DNA of 64,000 nt from Haemophilus parainfluenzae ATCC 33392 (GTDB taxonomy: Bacteria; Pseudomonadota; Gammaproteobacteria; Enterobacterales; Pasteurellaceae): positions 441,501 to 505,500 of the forward strand of contig NZ_CP133470.1 of NCBI RefSeq assembly GCF_031191205.1, written 5' to 3'. Below are positions 1-7,989 of the stretch, piece after piece. How positions within the stretch are numbered: position 1 is the stretch's first letter; each line of letters begins with the position of its first letter. The translations under genes and the position numbers were made by a program. Below the pieces are notes generated by a model. That model ran no database searches. It was not told the DNA's origin and saw only the letters and a program-made list of their open reading frames with translations.

Positions 1-583
1 CTAATGGAATATATTTTTGTGCACGCACTTCAACGTGGTTTGCAATCATGGAGATCACCACAAATTGCACGGTGTTACCATTTTGTAAGCGGCGAGTTTG
101 TAATTTATTTTGGATTAAATAAGTCGCAAAGTTACTTGCAATCACTTGGTTAGCAATTTGCTGACCATTATTATCAACGACCTGTCCTAATAAGAAAGGA
201 CGCGTACTGATCGGTACATCGCCAGACGCAAATAAGTCGATCCCTTTTGCATCGGAGCCCATCAATAAAGTATGGACAATCGCATTGTGTAAGCGATTAA
301 GATCTTGTTGGGTTTCAACAATAATTGTACCTTCATCAAAACTTACGTGGCTACGCGTATAGAAAGAGTCCGTGTATTTCACGTAATCTTTACGGCTTGC
401 CACTAAAAGCTCATTTACCCCCCAAATACGATCGATATTATGGGAGAATTGACCTGTTAAAATATCTAAACCTTGCGTGTCTTTCGAAAACACTTCGTCA
501 TAATTAATGCCACGTCGATGGGTTGGCGAGTCACTACAAGCATATAAAAGCGGAAGTAGCGCCAATAATAAATACTTTTTCAT
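1..583 (-). CDS. mltC: Membrane-bound lytic murein transglycosylase C, N-terminal part (partial)
   Basis: This is a lipoprotein that cleaves peptidoglycan glycan strands at the outer membrane. About 194 N-terminal residues are present and the gene runs off the left edge, so the catalytic SLT domain is not visible. The protein starts [16 protein letters not shown]: a short lipoprotein signal with lipobox LYAC and Cys16 as the lipidated residue. What follows matches my memory of E. coli MltC closely: GQFSHNI near residue 44, [15 protein letters not shown], and [12 protein letters not shown]. This is the MltC N-terminal domain of the family. The neighbours mutY and yggX lie upstream on the same strand, as in H. 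influenzae and E. coli, which supports the call. The intergenic gap to yggX is only 9 bases, so co-transcription is likely. Confidence 0.9.
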   Translation of the reverse strand, partial: MKKYLLLALLPLLYACSDSPTHRRGINYDEVFSKDTQGLDILTGQFSHNIDRIWGVNELLVASRKDYVKYTDSFYTRSHVSFDEGTIIVETQQDLNRLHNAIVHTLLMGSDAKGIDLFASGDVPISTRPFLLGQVVDNNGQQIANQVIASNFATYLIQNKLQTRRLQNGNTVQFVVISMIANHVEVRAQKYIPL

Positions 584-592
584 AATCTTTTG

Positions 593-865
593 TTATTTAG
601 ATGGGGGAACGTAACCTTCAATATGCACATCTTTGCCCTCAAATAAGAAATTCACCATTTCTTCTTCTAATAATTTACGATGTTCGGCATTCATCATATT
701 GAGTTTTTTCTCGTTCACTAACATGGTTTGCTTTTTGATCCATTCACCCCATGCTTGTTTACTAATTGAATTAAAAATACGTTTACCTAATTCACCGGGA
801 TACAGTTGAAAATCCAACCCTTCTGCATCTTTTTTCAAATATTCGCAAAAAACGGTTCTAGCCAT
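593..865 (-). CDS. yggX: Probable Fe(2+)-trafficking protein YggX
   Basis: A 90-residue cytosolic protein of the YggX family, thought to protect Fe-S clusters and labile iron from oxidation. The family hallmark near the N-terminus is visible: [12 protein letters not shown] with the conserved Cys7, then [15 protein letters not shown] and the W-rich segment [12 protein letters not shown]. The length is usual for the family. Its start overlaps the end of mutY by 8 bases, so translation is probably coupled. The pairing is biologically sensible because MutY carries a 4Fe-4S cluster. Confidence 0.95.
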   Translation of the reverse strand: MARTVFCEYLKKDAEGLDFQLYPGELGKRIFNSISKQAWGEWIKKQTMLVNEKKLNMMNAEHRKLLEEEMVNFLFEGKDVHIEGYVPPSK

Positions 866-1976
866 AATAATTCCTTACAAATTGCGTTAATAAATTTTTC
901 ACAGGCTGAGCTAACCCGATCTGTTCAGGTGACGTTGGATCATACCAATATTTGACCGCACTTAATAGACCAGATTGAGATTCTTTTCCTTTTTCTGACA
1001 ATTTTTTCCAATCTGAACGATCGCTCTCTTCAGATTTTCGATCAACTTCAACATAAATGGGATGAATGTCTAAGTGAAAATGGCTAAACGTATGACGGAA
1101 AGTTACCCATTCTTGATACTCGGTAATCCCTTGCTCTTTCAGATAATTCAATAATGTTTGTTTATCATCAAACTGAGGAAAACAATACAGTCCGCCCCAT
1201 AAGCCTTTGCTTTCGCGCTGTTCCAGCCAAACTTTTCCTTGATGAGATAAAATCAAAAAATAGCTTTGTTTTTCCGGCAACGATTTTTTGGGTTTCTTTC
1301 CTGGAAATGCCATCCACTTTTCGAGTTTATTGGCTAAACAATCATTACTTAGAGGACAAAGATCACATTTAGGTTTCGTTCGAGTACAAATAGCCGAACC
1401 AATATCCATCATCGCTTGATTAAATTCCGCCACTTTCGTGGTTGGTGTAACCTGTTCACTCAATTGCCATAATTGATTTTCGACTTTCTTCTCACCAGAC
1501 CAACCGTCAACAGCAAAATAACGAGAAAGGACGCGTTTCACATTGCCGTCTAAAATCGGATAAGGTTGATTTTGCACAGAAGATAGTATTGCGCCAGCCG
1601 TCGATCGTCCCACGCCTGTTAATGCCCAAACTTGCTCAAATTGGGTAGGAAATTCGCCTTGATATTTATCTCTGATGGTTTGAGCGGCTTTATGTAAATT
1701 TCTCGCACGTGCGTAATAACCTAGCCCCGTCCACAAATGTAACACTTCATCTTGCGAAGCATTGGCAAGTGCGGTCACATTAGGAAAAGTTTTGATAAAG
1801 CGCTCAAAATAAGGGATAACCGTAGTAACTTGAGTTTGTTGTAACATCACTTCGGAAAGCCAAACTCCATAAAGGGTTTTATTTTGTTGCCAAGGTAAAT
1901 TTTTGCGCCCAAACTTTTCATACCATTGTAGAACTGAATGGGCAAAAGGGGCATCAACAGAGGATTGGGCTAACAT
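858..1976 (-). CDS. mutY: Adenine DNA glycosylase MutY
   Basis: Removes adenine mispaired with 8-oxoguanine in base-excision repair. The glycosylase domain shows Glu42 in [11 protein letters not shown], the helix-hairpin-helix [12 protein letters not shown] (about 119-130) and the catalytic Asp143 in LDGNVKRVL. The 4Fe-4S cluster ligands are Cys197, 204, 207 and 213 (C-X6-C-X2-C-X5-C). The C-terminal third is the NUDIX-like 8-oxoG recognition domain. At 372 residues it is slightly longer than E. coli MutY (about 350). Part of the excess lies in a charged, low-conservation stretch near residues 315-340, where an uptake signal is read in frame as SAVK. It is first in a mutY-yggX-mltC run on the minus strand. 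Confidence 0.97.
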   Translation of the reverse strand: MLAQSSVDAPFAHSVLQWYEKFGRKNLPWQQNKTLYGVWLSEVMLQQTQVTTVIPYFERFIKTFPNVTALANASQDEVLHLWTGLGYYARARNLHKAAQTIRDKYQGEFPTQFEQVWALTGVGRSTAGAILSSVQNQPYPILDGNVKRVLSRYFAVDGWSGEKKVENQLWQLSEQVTPTTKVAEFNQAMMDIGSAICTRTKPKCDLCPLSNDCLANKLEKWMAFPGKKPKKSLPEKQSYFLILSHQGKVWLEQRESKGLWGGLYCFPQFDDKQTLLNYLKEQGITEYQEWVTFRHTFSHFHLDIHPIYVEVDRKSEESDRSDWKKLSEKGKESQSGLLSAVKYWYDPTSPEQIGLAQPVKNLLTQFVRNYYG

Positions 1977-2044
1977 AACTTTCCTAAAGTGCGGTCAAAA
2001 ATAAGCAAAAATTTTGCGATGATTCTATCACTAAAGCACACCAC

Positions 2045-2072
2045 TTGATCAATTTGATTTTTTCAGTATAAT
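2045..2072 (+). promoter_or_regulatory. Sigma70-type promoter of rpmE
   Basis: TTGATC at 2045-2050 and a perfect TATAAT at 2067-2072 are separated by 16 bases. Transcription would begin near 2079, about 90 bases before the rpmE start codon, leaving a leader long enough to fold. Confidence 0.7.
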
Positions 2073-2078
2073 TCGCAG

Positions 2079-2169
2079 TCTATTTGGTGCCGGATTGTCG
2101 GCGATTATTAACTCACGCGGTGTAAGTGGAAAGCATTTATAGCGGCGTGGCTTCAATTTGAGGTTTTCT
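2079..2169 (+). promoter_or_regulatory. Structured 5' leader of rpmE (candidate L31 autoregulatory leader)
   Basis: The leader contains GCCG (2089-2092) pairing with CGGC (2099-2102) around a six-base loop. CACGC (2114-2118) pairs with GCGTG (2145-2149). CTCA (2112-2115) could also pair with TGAG (2159-2162), which overlaps the ribosome-binding site. L31 mRNA leaders that respond to L31 are known in gammaproteobacteria. That this one is such a leader is inferred from position and folding, not from a covariance match. Confidence 0.45.
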
Positions 2170-2382
2170 ATGAAACAAGGTATTCATCCAGAATATAAAG
2201 AGATTACTGCAACTTGTTCTTGCGGTAACGTGATCAAAACGCGTTCAACTTTAGGCAAAGACATCAACCTTGATGTGTGCGGTAGCTGCCACCCATTCTA
2301 CACTGGTAAACAACGTGTTGTTGATACTGGTGGTCGTGTTGAACGTTTTAACAGCCGTTTCAAAATCCCAGGTACAAAATAA
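2170..2382 (+). CDS. rpmE: 50S ribosomal protein L31 (bL31), zinc-ribbon form
   Basis: A 70-residue large-subunit protein at the central protuberance and subunit bridge. The zinc-ribbon cysteines are visible: C16 and C18 in CSCGN, and C37 and C40 in [10 protein letters not shown]. It is therefore the zinc-containing C+ type rather than the zinc-free YkgM-type paralogue. The ATG at 2170 is preceded by TTGAGGT at 2158-2164, which fixes the start. An in-frame TTG at 2158 lies inside that ribosome-binding site and is unlikely to be used. The gene is monocistronic between its own promoter and a strong terminator. Confidence 0.98.
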   Translation: MKQGIHPEYKEITATCSCGNVIKTRSTLGKDINLDVCGSCHPFYTGKQRVVDTGGRVERFNSRFKIPGTK

Positions 2383-2399
2383 TTTGAATCTGTGTGAAG

Positions 2400-2425
2400 A
2401 ACCCTGCCTATGCAGGGTTTTTTAT
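2400..2425 (+). terminator. Rho-independent terminator of rpmE
   Basis: An 8-bp stem, AACCCTGC (2400-2407) with GCAGGGTT (2412-2419), loop CTAT, followed by a T-rich run. Confidence 0.9.
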
Positions 2426-2460
2426 TATCTGAAATTCACCATTTTTCAAATTCAATCAAT

Positions 2461-2493
2461 AAAAAAGTGCGGTCAAAATCGACCGCACTTTTA
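2461..2493. terminator. Inverted uptake-signal pair acting as a bidirectional terminator
   Basis: AAAAGTGCGGTC (2463-2474) and its complement GACCGCACTTTT (2481-2492) flank a six-base spacer. A-rich and T-rich ends give a U-tract in both directions. It lies between the convergent rpmE and the FetA-like receptor gene. Confidence 0.85.
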
Positions 2494-2521
2494 ATTCCCT
2501 GTTAAGCAATTAGAGATTTAT

Positions 2522-4627
2522 TTAAAAGGTATAATTAACATTTAAACGAATGTCTCGACCTGGTTCAGGTAATGTTGACACACCTGCACGTTGGCTGTGG
2601 CTTCGATAATATTTGTTAAAGGCATTATCTAGCGCAAGGTTCACATTAATATTTTCAGCTGGTTTCCATGTAATATAGAAATCACTTACCCCATAGCCTG
2701 GACGTTTAGTGGTTGTTGCACCACCGCCACGGTTATTCGTTGTAGCATCGTAACTGGTATGTTGTACAAAACGACCTTTCCAGCCAATTTCAATATCAGG
2801 TTGAGTAAAACGATAAGACATACCTGTAGTCCAAGTACGTCCAATTGGAATAGCAGTCACGGTGCTATCTACTGTTCTACCATCTAACTCAGGTTTACTA
2901 TAAGCCACGCCTGCACGTAATGTTAAACCTTCATATTTATAAGCTGCACCGACTTCATACCCATGATTTCTTAGTTTACCTGCATTTTGAATTTCATAAA
3001 AACCCGGGCGTATTTGTGTAAATGCATGTGTATCTTTTACAGTTTGCCAGAAATAACTACCGTTTAAAGAGAAATTATCAGCAAGTTTGTAATTGAAACC
3101 CACTTCTGCATTGCGTGATTTCTCCGGTTTGATATTCGATGCAATTGAATAAACGGCTGTTTGACCTCTCGTTTCACCTGAAGATAACATCACTTCATGG
3201 AAACGAGGACTACGTGTTGCATAGTTTAAGCTCGCATTAAAGCTTAGATCATTATTCACTTCATAAATTAAACCGACGCTCGGATTTACGCTTCCCTTAT
3301 GCGATTTTTTGCCATTCATTGCTCGGAAATCAAAGTGATCATAACGTAATCCAGTTGTTAAGGTAAAAGCACCTAAGCCCCAAATACCTTCTGCATAAAC
3401 ACCGACATCACGTTTCTTTTGGTTTTTCATTTGAACACCGTTTTGTACGGTTAACGAATTAGGTTTACCCTCTTGATCACGATAATTAACACCGTATTTA
3501 ATAAGATGAGACTGTCCCACTGCGCTTTCTAAATTTAAATTTGCCCCATTAGCAATTAAACGTGTTTTTGAATTCTCACTTGGCTCTTTACGATTAATCA
3601 CAGAATGATACACATTGGCTTTAGCATTCGTCACAAAGCCCATATTCTTACCATTCCATTCTAAGTTTGTCGTATCATTTTGTGTAATACGATAACGAGG
3701 GGCGTTATTACTACTATTTATAATTTTGTTACCATTACGATCTAAAACATACCAAGTATTCCCTTCTTGGCTTAAAGTATAGCCATTTGCTCGCTGTTCC
3801 TTTGTAAGGGTTGGTGGATTACCATTTCTGGCGCTAGCGGTTAACCAATCTTGCGAAAAGTCAAATTCTTCTCGAAGTGCGCGAACACCATAATGGCGCT
3901 CTTGACGATGACTTAATTCAAGACGCTGTTCTTCTGTAATATCAACACCAACTTTGGCGAGTAAACCACGTTGATGCAATGCACTGTTCTGAACTTTTTT
4001 ACTACCCTCTAAATTGCTAAAATTATGACCACCCTTGTAGTCATTTTCGTTAACCCAATTTCCAGAAATTAACGCATCTAGCGGACCAGCCTTAGAATAA
4101 ACAGTCGCACCTTTAGACCAACCACTATTTGAACTTACACCTGCATTAACTTTGAAACCGATATCTTGTCCTTCTTTGAGCAAATCTTTTGCGCTAACTG
4201 TTTCTGCAACAATTGCACCGCTTGTAGCTCCAATTCCAGCACTTGCTGAACCTGTCCCTTTTTGCACGTCAACACGTTTTAATAAGGACGGATCAAACAT
4301 AAAACGACCTTGGTGATGGAATAATTGTGCATCGGTATAAGCACCATCAATTTTCACATCAACTTGATCTTGTCCCATACCACGAATTGTAAACCATTGT
4401 GATGTACCACGACCGCCACCAAAATTAATTGCTGGTTCATCTTTTAATAAACCTTTTAATTCAGTCTCAGTGCTACGCTCCATTGTTTTTGTTGTAATCA
4501 CATTAGTCTTACTTTTTGCCCCGCTGTTCTCGGAAACAACATTAATCACATCTAATTTTTCTTCAGCCTGGACATGACCTGCAACAAATACGGCAAGTGG
4601 CAATAAGGCAAAATTTGCTCTCTTCAT
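2522..4627 (-). CDS. TonB-dependent outer-membrane receptor, FetA/FrpB-like (ferric catecholate siderophore)
   Basis: A 701-residue outer-membrane receptor with a Sec signal peptide ending HVQA (residue 21), a plug domain and a 22-strand-type barrel ending in Phe. The plug resembles Neisseria FetA/FrpB as I recall it: ETELKGLLKDEPAINFGGG, FTIRGMGQDQVDVKIDGAY, HHQGRFMFDPSLLKRVDVQKG, and GSASAGIGATSGAI. The barrel also matches, for example YATRSPRFHEVM and NGSYFWQTVKD. FetA takes up ferric enterobactin-type complexes, so a xenosiderophore is the best guess for the substrate, though a haem-type ligand cannot be excluded. No siderophore biosynthesis genes are nearby. I saw no uptake signal within the gene. 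A Fur-like box lies just upstream. Confidence 0.85.
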   Translation of the reverse strand: MKRANFALLPLAVFVAGHVQAEEKLDVINVVSENSGAKSKTNVITTKTMERSTETELKGLLKDEPAINFGGGRGTSQWFTIRGMGQDQVDVKIDGAYTDAQLFHHQGRFMFDPSLLKRVDVQKGTGSASAGIGATSGAIVAETVSAKDLLKEGQDIGFKVNAGVSSNSGWSKGATVYSKAGPLDALISGNWVNENDYKGGHNFSNLEGSKKVQNSALHQRGLLAKVGVDITEEQRLELSHRQERHYGVRALREEFDFSQDWLTASARNGNPPTLTKEQRANGYTLSQEGNTWYVLDRNGNKIINSSNNAPRYRITQNDTTNLEWNGKNMGFVTNAKANVYHSVINRKEPSENSKTRLIANGANLNLESAVGQSHLIKYGVNYRDQEGKPNSLTVQNGVQMKNQKKRDVGVYAEGIWGLGAFTLTTGLRYDHFDFRAMNGKKSHKGSVNPSVGLIYEVNNDLSFNASLNYATRSPRFHEVMLSSGETRGQTAVYSIASNIKPEKSRNAEVGFNYKLADNFSLNGSYFWQTVKDTHAFTQIRPGFYEIQNAGKLRNHGYEVGAAYKYEGLTLRAGVAYSKPELDGRTVDSTVTAIPIGRTWTTGMSYRFTQPDIEIGWKGRFVQHTSYDATTNNRGGGATTTKRPGYGVSDFYITWKPAENINVNLALDNAFNKYYRSHSQRAGVSTLPEPGRDIRLNVNYTF

Positions 4628-4654
4628 TATATATACCTTCCATAGATTTAAAAC

Positions 4655-4673
4655 GATAATAATTATTATTTAT
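4655..4673 (-). promoter_or_regulatory. Candidate Fur box upstream of the FetA-like receptor
   Basis: GATAATAATTATTATTTAT matches 13 of 19 positions of the GATAATGATAATCATTATC consensus by eye. It sits about 30 bases before the start codon of the receptor gene. Confidence 0.55.
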
Positions 4674-4728
4674 TTTTGAGTATTAAGTCAAGATTTCTTT
4701 GCGTTTCTGTTGTCTAAATTAGTTACTC

Positions 4729-4757
4729 ATAAAAAAGCCCTGTATAAACAGGGCTTG
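4729..4757 (-). terminator. Terminator of the FepA/BfeA-like receptor gene
   Basis: AAGCCCTGT (4735-4743) pairs with ACAGGGCTT (4748-4756) around loop ATAA. Read on the minus strand, the stem is followed by a run of U from the A-tract at 4731-4736. Confidence 0.85.
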
Positions 4758-4774
4758 AATCATCTATATCTTAC

Positions 4775-7024
4775 TTAGAAAGTATATTTTACTGTTACGT
4801 AATAAGCACGACCAGGTTCGTTATAAGTATGAGCATTGTAATTTGTACTGCTTGATGAACGATAAATGCGTTTATCAAATAAGTTACTTACACCGACACG
4901 AATACTGATTGTGTCTTTCCAATTGTAACCTGCGCTTAATCCCCAAACTGCATAGCTACCAATATCTTCTGAGCCAGCAAGCTGATTAACGTATTTATTG
5001 TTACCATTTTCCATACGATTTTCCGGATTTTTACGGGATTTTTGTTTACCGTATTGCGTATAAGTTAACATTGCATCCAAGCTATCTGTAATTTGATAAC
5101 TTAAGCTTGAATTCAAGGTATATTTTGGCACGATAGAAAGCGGGTTACCTGTATCTTTATTTTTGGTTTTATGCATATAAGTGAAGTTATTCACCCAGTT
5201 TAATTTATCTTGGATTAATGGTAATGTCAGATTACCTTCAAAACCTTCAATCACTGCGCGGTTTGCATTACCCCATTTATACAAATAGTTACCTAGGTTA
5301 GTTAAACCAATAAATTCACCATCAGACACGATTTTGTTACGATAGTCATTACGGAAGTAAGCTACAGAAGCTAGAAGTCCGTCTTTATCATATTCAATTC
5401 CGATTTCTTTATTCCAACTGGTTTCTGGTTTAATGTCGCTATTACCTTGGAAATAACAGGTTTTATTATTCGGTACATTCGTTGGACAGCCTTGACCTAA
5501 AGTAAACAACAAGTAATTCGGGTTAGTTTGATAAAGATTCGGTGCTTTATAAGCTCTTGCAATCCCACCTTTAATTTTCCAATCATCGTTGAGACTTTGT
5601 AAGAAGTTTAATCCACCACTTACATTAGAACCTGAATAGGTGTTGTAATCATAACGTAAAGATGGCGTTAGGATGGTAGATTGGGTTGCTGAAATATTAT
5701 CTTCAACAAATACTGCCCATTCAGTTTGACTGCTATGACCACCTCGTACATTTGAAATACCACTTGGTAAACGTTCTTTCAAATCATAAACTACTTTATT
5801 GCCAACACGTCTTCCGCCGAGTAACTGTGTCATAGAAGAAGCATCATCTAAACTGCTGTGTACGCCTTCAAAACCAACTGTCAGCATATGCTCTACACCC
5901 AAGGTAAATGGGATATAGAATTCAGAACTAAAGCGCGTATTTTTAAGAATAGAATCGCTAAAGGCTGATGTACTCGAATAACTGCCTTCTGGGCCACCTG
6001 CTAAATATTCTGGTAAACGGCTGTTTTTAGTTTTATCAAAAGTAATATAGGTTTTATTGTCGAAATGATCGAATTTACCTTCATAGGTTAAAGCATAGTT
6101 CTGACGATATAAACGAGCGGTTTCAGCTTTGCTTCCTGCCAAGGTTTTGGTTTCAGGATAGTTTTTATTATTATAAAGCCCTGCTGAGCTATTTTGTGTA
6201 TCACCGTTATAAATATTACCTTGACGGCTGAAACCAGAATCCAAGGTTAATTTATTTTTCTCATTGATATTCCACACTAAACGGCCATTAATATCTTTAT
6301 TACGTACGCCTTCACGACCAGCAATCGCAGGATCGCCATTAATACCGACTTCATCCGCTTGTGTTTTGTTCCAGTTACCATATAAACGGAATTGCAATAC
6401 ATCTTTAATTAACGCACCACTTAGATTAAAACCGACACGGTTCGTTGCACCTTCATCGCTGTCTTCTGGTTGATTGGTGTAATAGCTTAAGCTACCGTGC
6501 AAATCATTGGTAACAGGTTTAGTGATAATATTAACCACCCCACCCATTGCACCTGAGCCATAGCGTGCCGCTGAAGGACCACGCAATACTTCAATTTTTT
6601 CAATCGCTTCAACTGGCACCCAGTTACTGTCGCCACGAGAGTTACGTTCACCACGCACACCATAACGTTCTGCATTACGAGAGGTGACTGGTTTACCATC
6701 CACTAAAATCAATGTATTTTCTGGTCCCATACCACGAATATCAATTTGACGTTTATTTCCGCGTTGTCCTGTAGATGAGTTACCCGTCAAATTCACACCT
6801 GGCATGGTACGTAATACTTCAGAAACATCATTTGTCGCTGGGCGTTTTTCTAAATCTTTTGCTGTCACAAGAGAAGAACCAAGTGATTGTTTTACCTGAT
6901 TTTCTGCTGTAACTTTAATTTCATCTAGTTTCTCTTCGCCATAAGAATAGCTTGAAAAAAGCGCGATGGTTAATGTGCTTAATGCGAAGAATGATGTTGT
7001 TTTTAAATGATTGCCTTTATACAT
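4775..7024 (-). CDS. TonB-dependent enterobactin-type siderophore receptor, FepA/BfeA-like
   Basis: A 749-residue outer-membrane receptor. The signal peptide ends around SYSYG (residue 29), a TonB box follows (LDEIKVTA), then the plug (DIRGMGPENTLILVDGKPV, VLRGPSAARYGSGAMGGVV). The barrel includes a two-cysteine extracellular loop (GCPTNVPNNKTCYFQG) and GNSDIKPETSWNKEIG, typical of FepA/PfeA/IroN-type receptors, and the last residue is Phe. The start was set at 7024 because AGGAG (complement of 7031-7037) lies six bases upstream. An in-frame ATG at 7042 would place the ribosome-binding site inside the coding sequence. Ferric enterobactin or a related catecholate is the likely ligand, inferred from family. 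It is the first of two adjacent siderophore receptors, each with its own terminator. Confidence 0.9.
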   Translation of the reverse strand: MYKGNHLKTTSFFALSTLTIALFSSYSYGEEKLDEIKVTAENQVKQSLGSSLVTAKDLEKRPATNDVSEVLRTMPGVNLTGNSSTGQRGNKRQIDIRGMGPENTLILVDGKPVTSRNAERYGVRGERNSRGDSNWVPVEAIEKIEVLRGPSAARYGSGAMGGVVNIITKPVTNDLHGSLSYYTNQPEDSDEGATNRVGFNLSGALIKDVLQFRLYGNWNKTQADEVGINGDPAIAGREGVRNKDINGRLVWNINEKNKLTLDSGFSRQGNIYNGDTQNSSAGLYNNKNYPETKTLAGSKAETARLYRQNYALTYEGKFDHFDNKTYITFDKTKNSRLPEYLAGGPEGSYSSTSAFSDSILKNTRFSSEFYIPFTLGVEHMLTVGFEGVHSSLDDASSMTQLLGGRRVGNKVVYDLKERLPSGISNVRGGHSSQTEWAVFVEDNISATQSTILTPSLRYDYNTYSGSNVSGGLNFLQSLNDDWKIKGGIARAYKAPNLYQTNPNYLLFTLGQGCPTNVPNNKTCYFQGNSDIKPETSWNKEIGIEYDKDGLLASVAYFRNDYRNKIVSDGEFIGLTNLGNYLYKWGNANRAVIEGFEGNLTLPLIQDKLNWVNNFTYMHKTKNKDTGNPLSIVPKYTLNSSLSYQITDSLDAMLTYTQYGKQKSRKNPENRMENGNNKYVNQLAGSEDIGSYAVWGLSAGYNWKDTISIRVGVSNLFDKRIYRSSSSTNYNAHTYNEPGRAYYVTVKYTF

Positions 7025-7096
7025 TGAATGCTCTCCTGGCATATGTGAAATAAATAATACCCGAGAATTCTAGTACAATATAATTTGAGTGTAAAC

Positions 7097-7115
7097 AACA
7101 ATTCTTATCATTATT
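7097..7115 (-). promoter_or_regulatory. Candidate Fur box upstream of the FepA/BfeA-like receptor
   Basis: The minus strand reads AATAATGATAAGAATTGTT, which matches 14 of 19 positions of the Fur consensus, including an unbroken ATAATGATAA core. It lies about 75 bases upstream of the start codon. Confidence 0.65.
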
Positions 7116-7160
7116 ATTCAAATTAAATGAACAAAATACCTAAATTTTGACCGCACTTTC

Positions 7161-7188
7161 TTGCAATCCCAATAAATTCGAGTATTAT
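7161..7188 (+). promoter_or_regulatory. Candidate promoter of the preQ1-riboswitch operon
   Basis: TTGCAA (7161-7166) and TATTAT (7183-7188) with 16-base spacing. The transcript would start near 7195, carry a small CGCC/GGCG hairpin (7197-7209), and then the riboswitch. Confidence 0.5.
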
Positions 7189-7223
7189 TCACGGTTCGCC
7201 AATTTGGCGGATTTATTTCTCAT

Positions 7224-7262
7224 GTCGGGTTCCCTACCCCCGATTAACCAACTAAAAAGGTC
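7224..7262 (+). promoter_or_regulatory. PreQ1-I riboswitch controlling translation
   Basis: Stem P1 is TCGGG (7225-7229) with CCCGA (7239-7243), enclosing a pyrimidine-rich loop TTCCCTACC. It is followed by an A-rich tail, TTAACCAACTAAAAAGG, ending in the ribosome-binding site 7 bases before the ATG at 7268. The arrangement is nearly the same as the short translational preQ1-I aptamer of Thermoanaerobacter tengcongensis as I remember it. Loop C residues would pair with the tail GG and hide the ribosome-binding site when preQ1 is bound. The downstream gene is a queuosine-precursor transporter, a known target of this riboswitch class. Confidence 0.88.
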
Positions 7263-7267
7263 TTAAA

Positions 7268-7975
7268 ATGAAAATTAATACTCCGATCTTCAATGATCAA
7301 CAAAAACGTTTTGCTTTAATTTTATTAAGCTTATTTCACATCTTCATCATCACAGCCAGTAACTATTTCGTTCAAATCCCATTTGAAATCAATTTAAAAT
7401 TGACCGCACTTGGTTTTGCTGATGATTTTTCCTTCCACAGCACATGGGGCACGCTCACCTTCCCATTCATTTTCTTAGCCACTGATTTAACAGTACGTGT
7501 ATTTGGGGCAAAAGAAGCCCGTTGGATCATTTTTATTGTGATGCTCCCCGCACTTATCGTGAGTTACATTGTTTCTGTTGTTTTTTCTGATGGACAATAT
7601 CAAGGTTTAAGTGCATTAAGTGAATTCAATATGTTTGTTTTTCGTATTGCGTTCGCCAGTTTCTGTGCTTATGTTTTCGGACAATTATTAGATGTGTTAG
7701 TATTCAACCGCTTACGTCAATTAAAAACTTGGTGGATAGCACCAAGCAGTTCCATGACATTTGGTTCTCTTGCCGATACCTTTATGTTCTTTGGCGTAGC
7801 ATTTTATAAAAGTAGCGATCCATTTATGGCCGAACATTGGTTTAGCCTTGGATTCGTCGATTACTTATTTAAATTATTTGTCGGTATTGTCTTGTTTGTA
7901 CCTGCTTATGGTGTGGTACTGAGCATGATCTTACGTAAACTTCAATCACTCGCAGACTCTCGTCAGTTTGCTTAA
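7268..7975 (+). CDS. yhhQ: Queuosine precursor transporter, YhhQ/QPTR (VUT) family
   Basis: A 235-residue inner-membrane protein with about six hydrophobic segments that imports preQ0/preQ1 for the tRNA modification queuosine. Family features seen are the N-terminal helix FALILLSLFHIFIITASNYF, then FPFIFLATDLTVRVFGAKEAR, the segment FRIAFASFCAYVFGQLLDV, and a late segment PSSSMTFGSLADTFMFFGVAF. The upstream preQ1-I riboswitch strongly supports the assignment. An organism that cannot make preQ1 would depend on this gene, but queC/D/E/F lie outside the window and could not be checked. It is followed after 14 bases by an MFS transporter gene, probably on the same mRNA. Confidence 0.9.
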   Translation: MKINTPIFNDQQKRFALILLSLFHIFIITASNYFVQIPFEINLKLTALGFADDFSFHSTWGTLTFPFIFLATDLTVRVFGAKEARWIIFIVMLPALIVSYIVSVVFSDGQYQGLSALSEFNMFVFRIAFASFCAYVFGQLLDVLVFNRLRQLKTWWIAPSSSMTFGSLADTFMFFGVAFYKSSDPFMAEHWFSLGFVDYLFKLFVGIVLFVPAYGVVLSMILRKLQSLADSRQFA

Positions 7976-7989
7976 CTTAAGGAAATAAA

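Noticed and set aside
7025..7042. Upstream ATG giving a six-residue longer FepA/BfeA-like receptor
   Set aside because: The extra codons contain the ribosome-binding site AGGAGAG of the second ATG, and they would precede a normal signal peptide.
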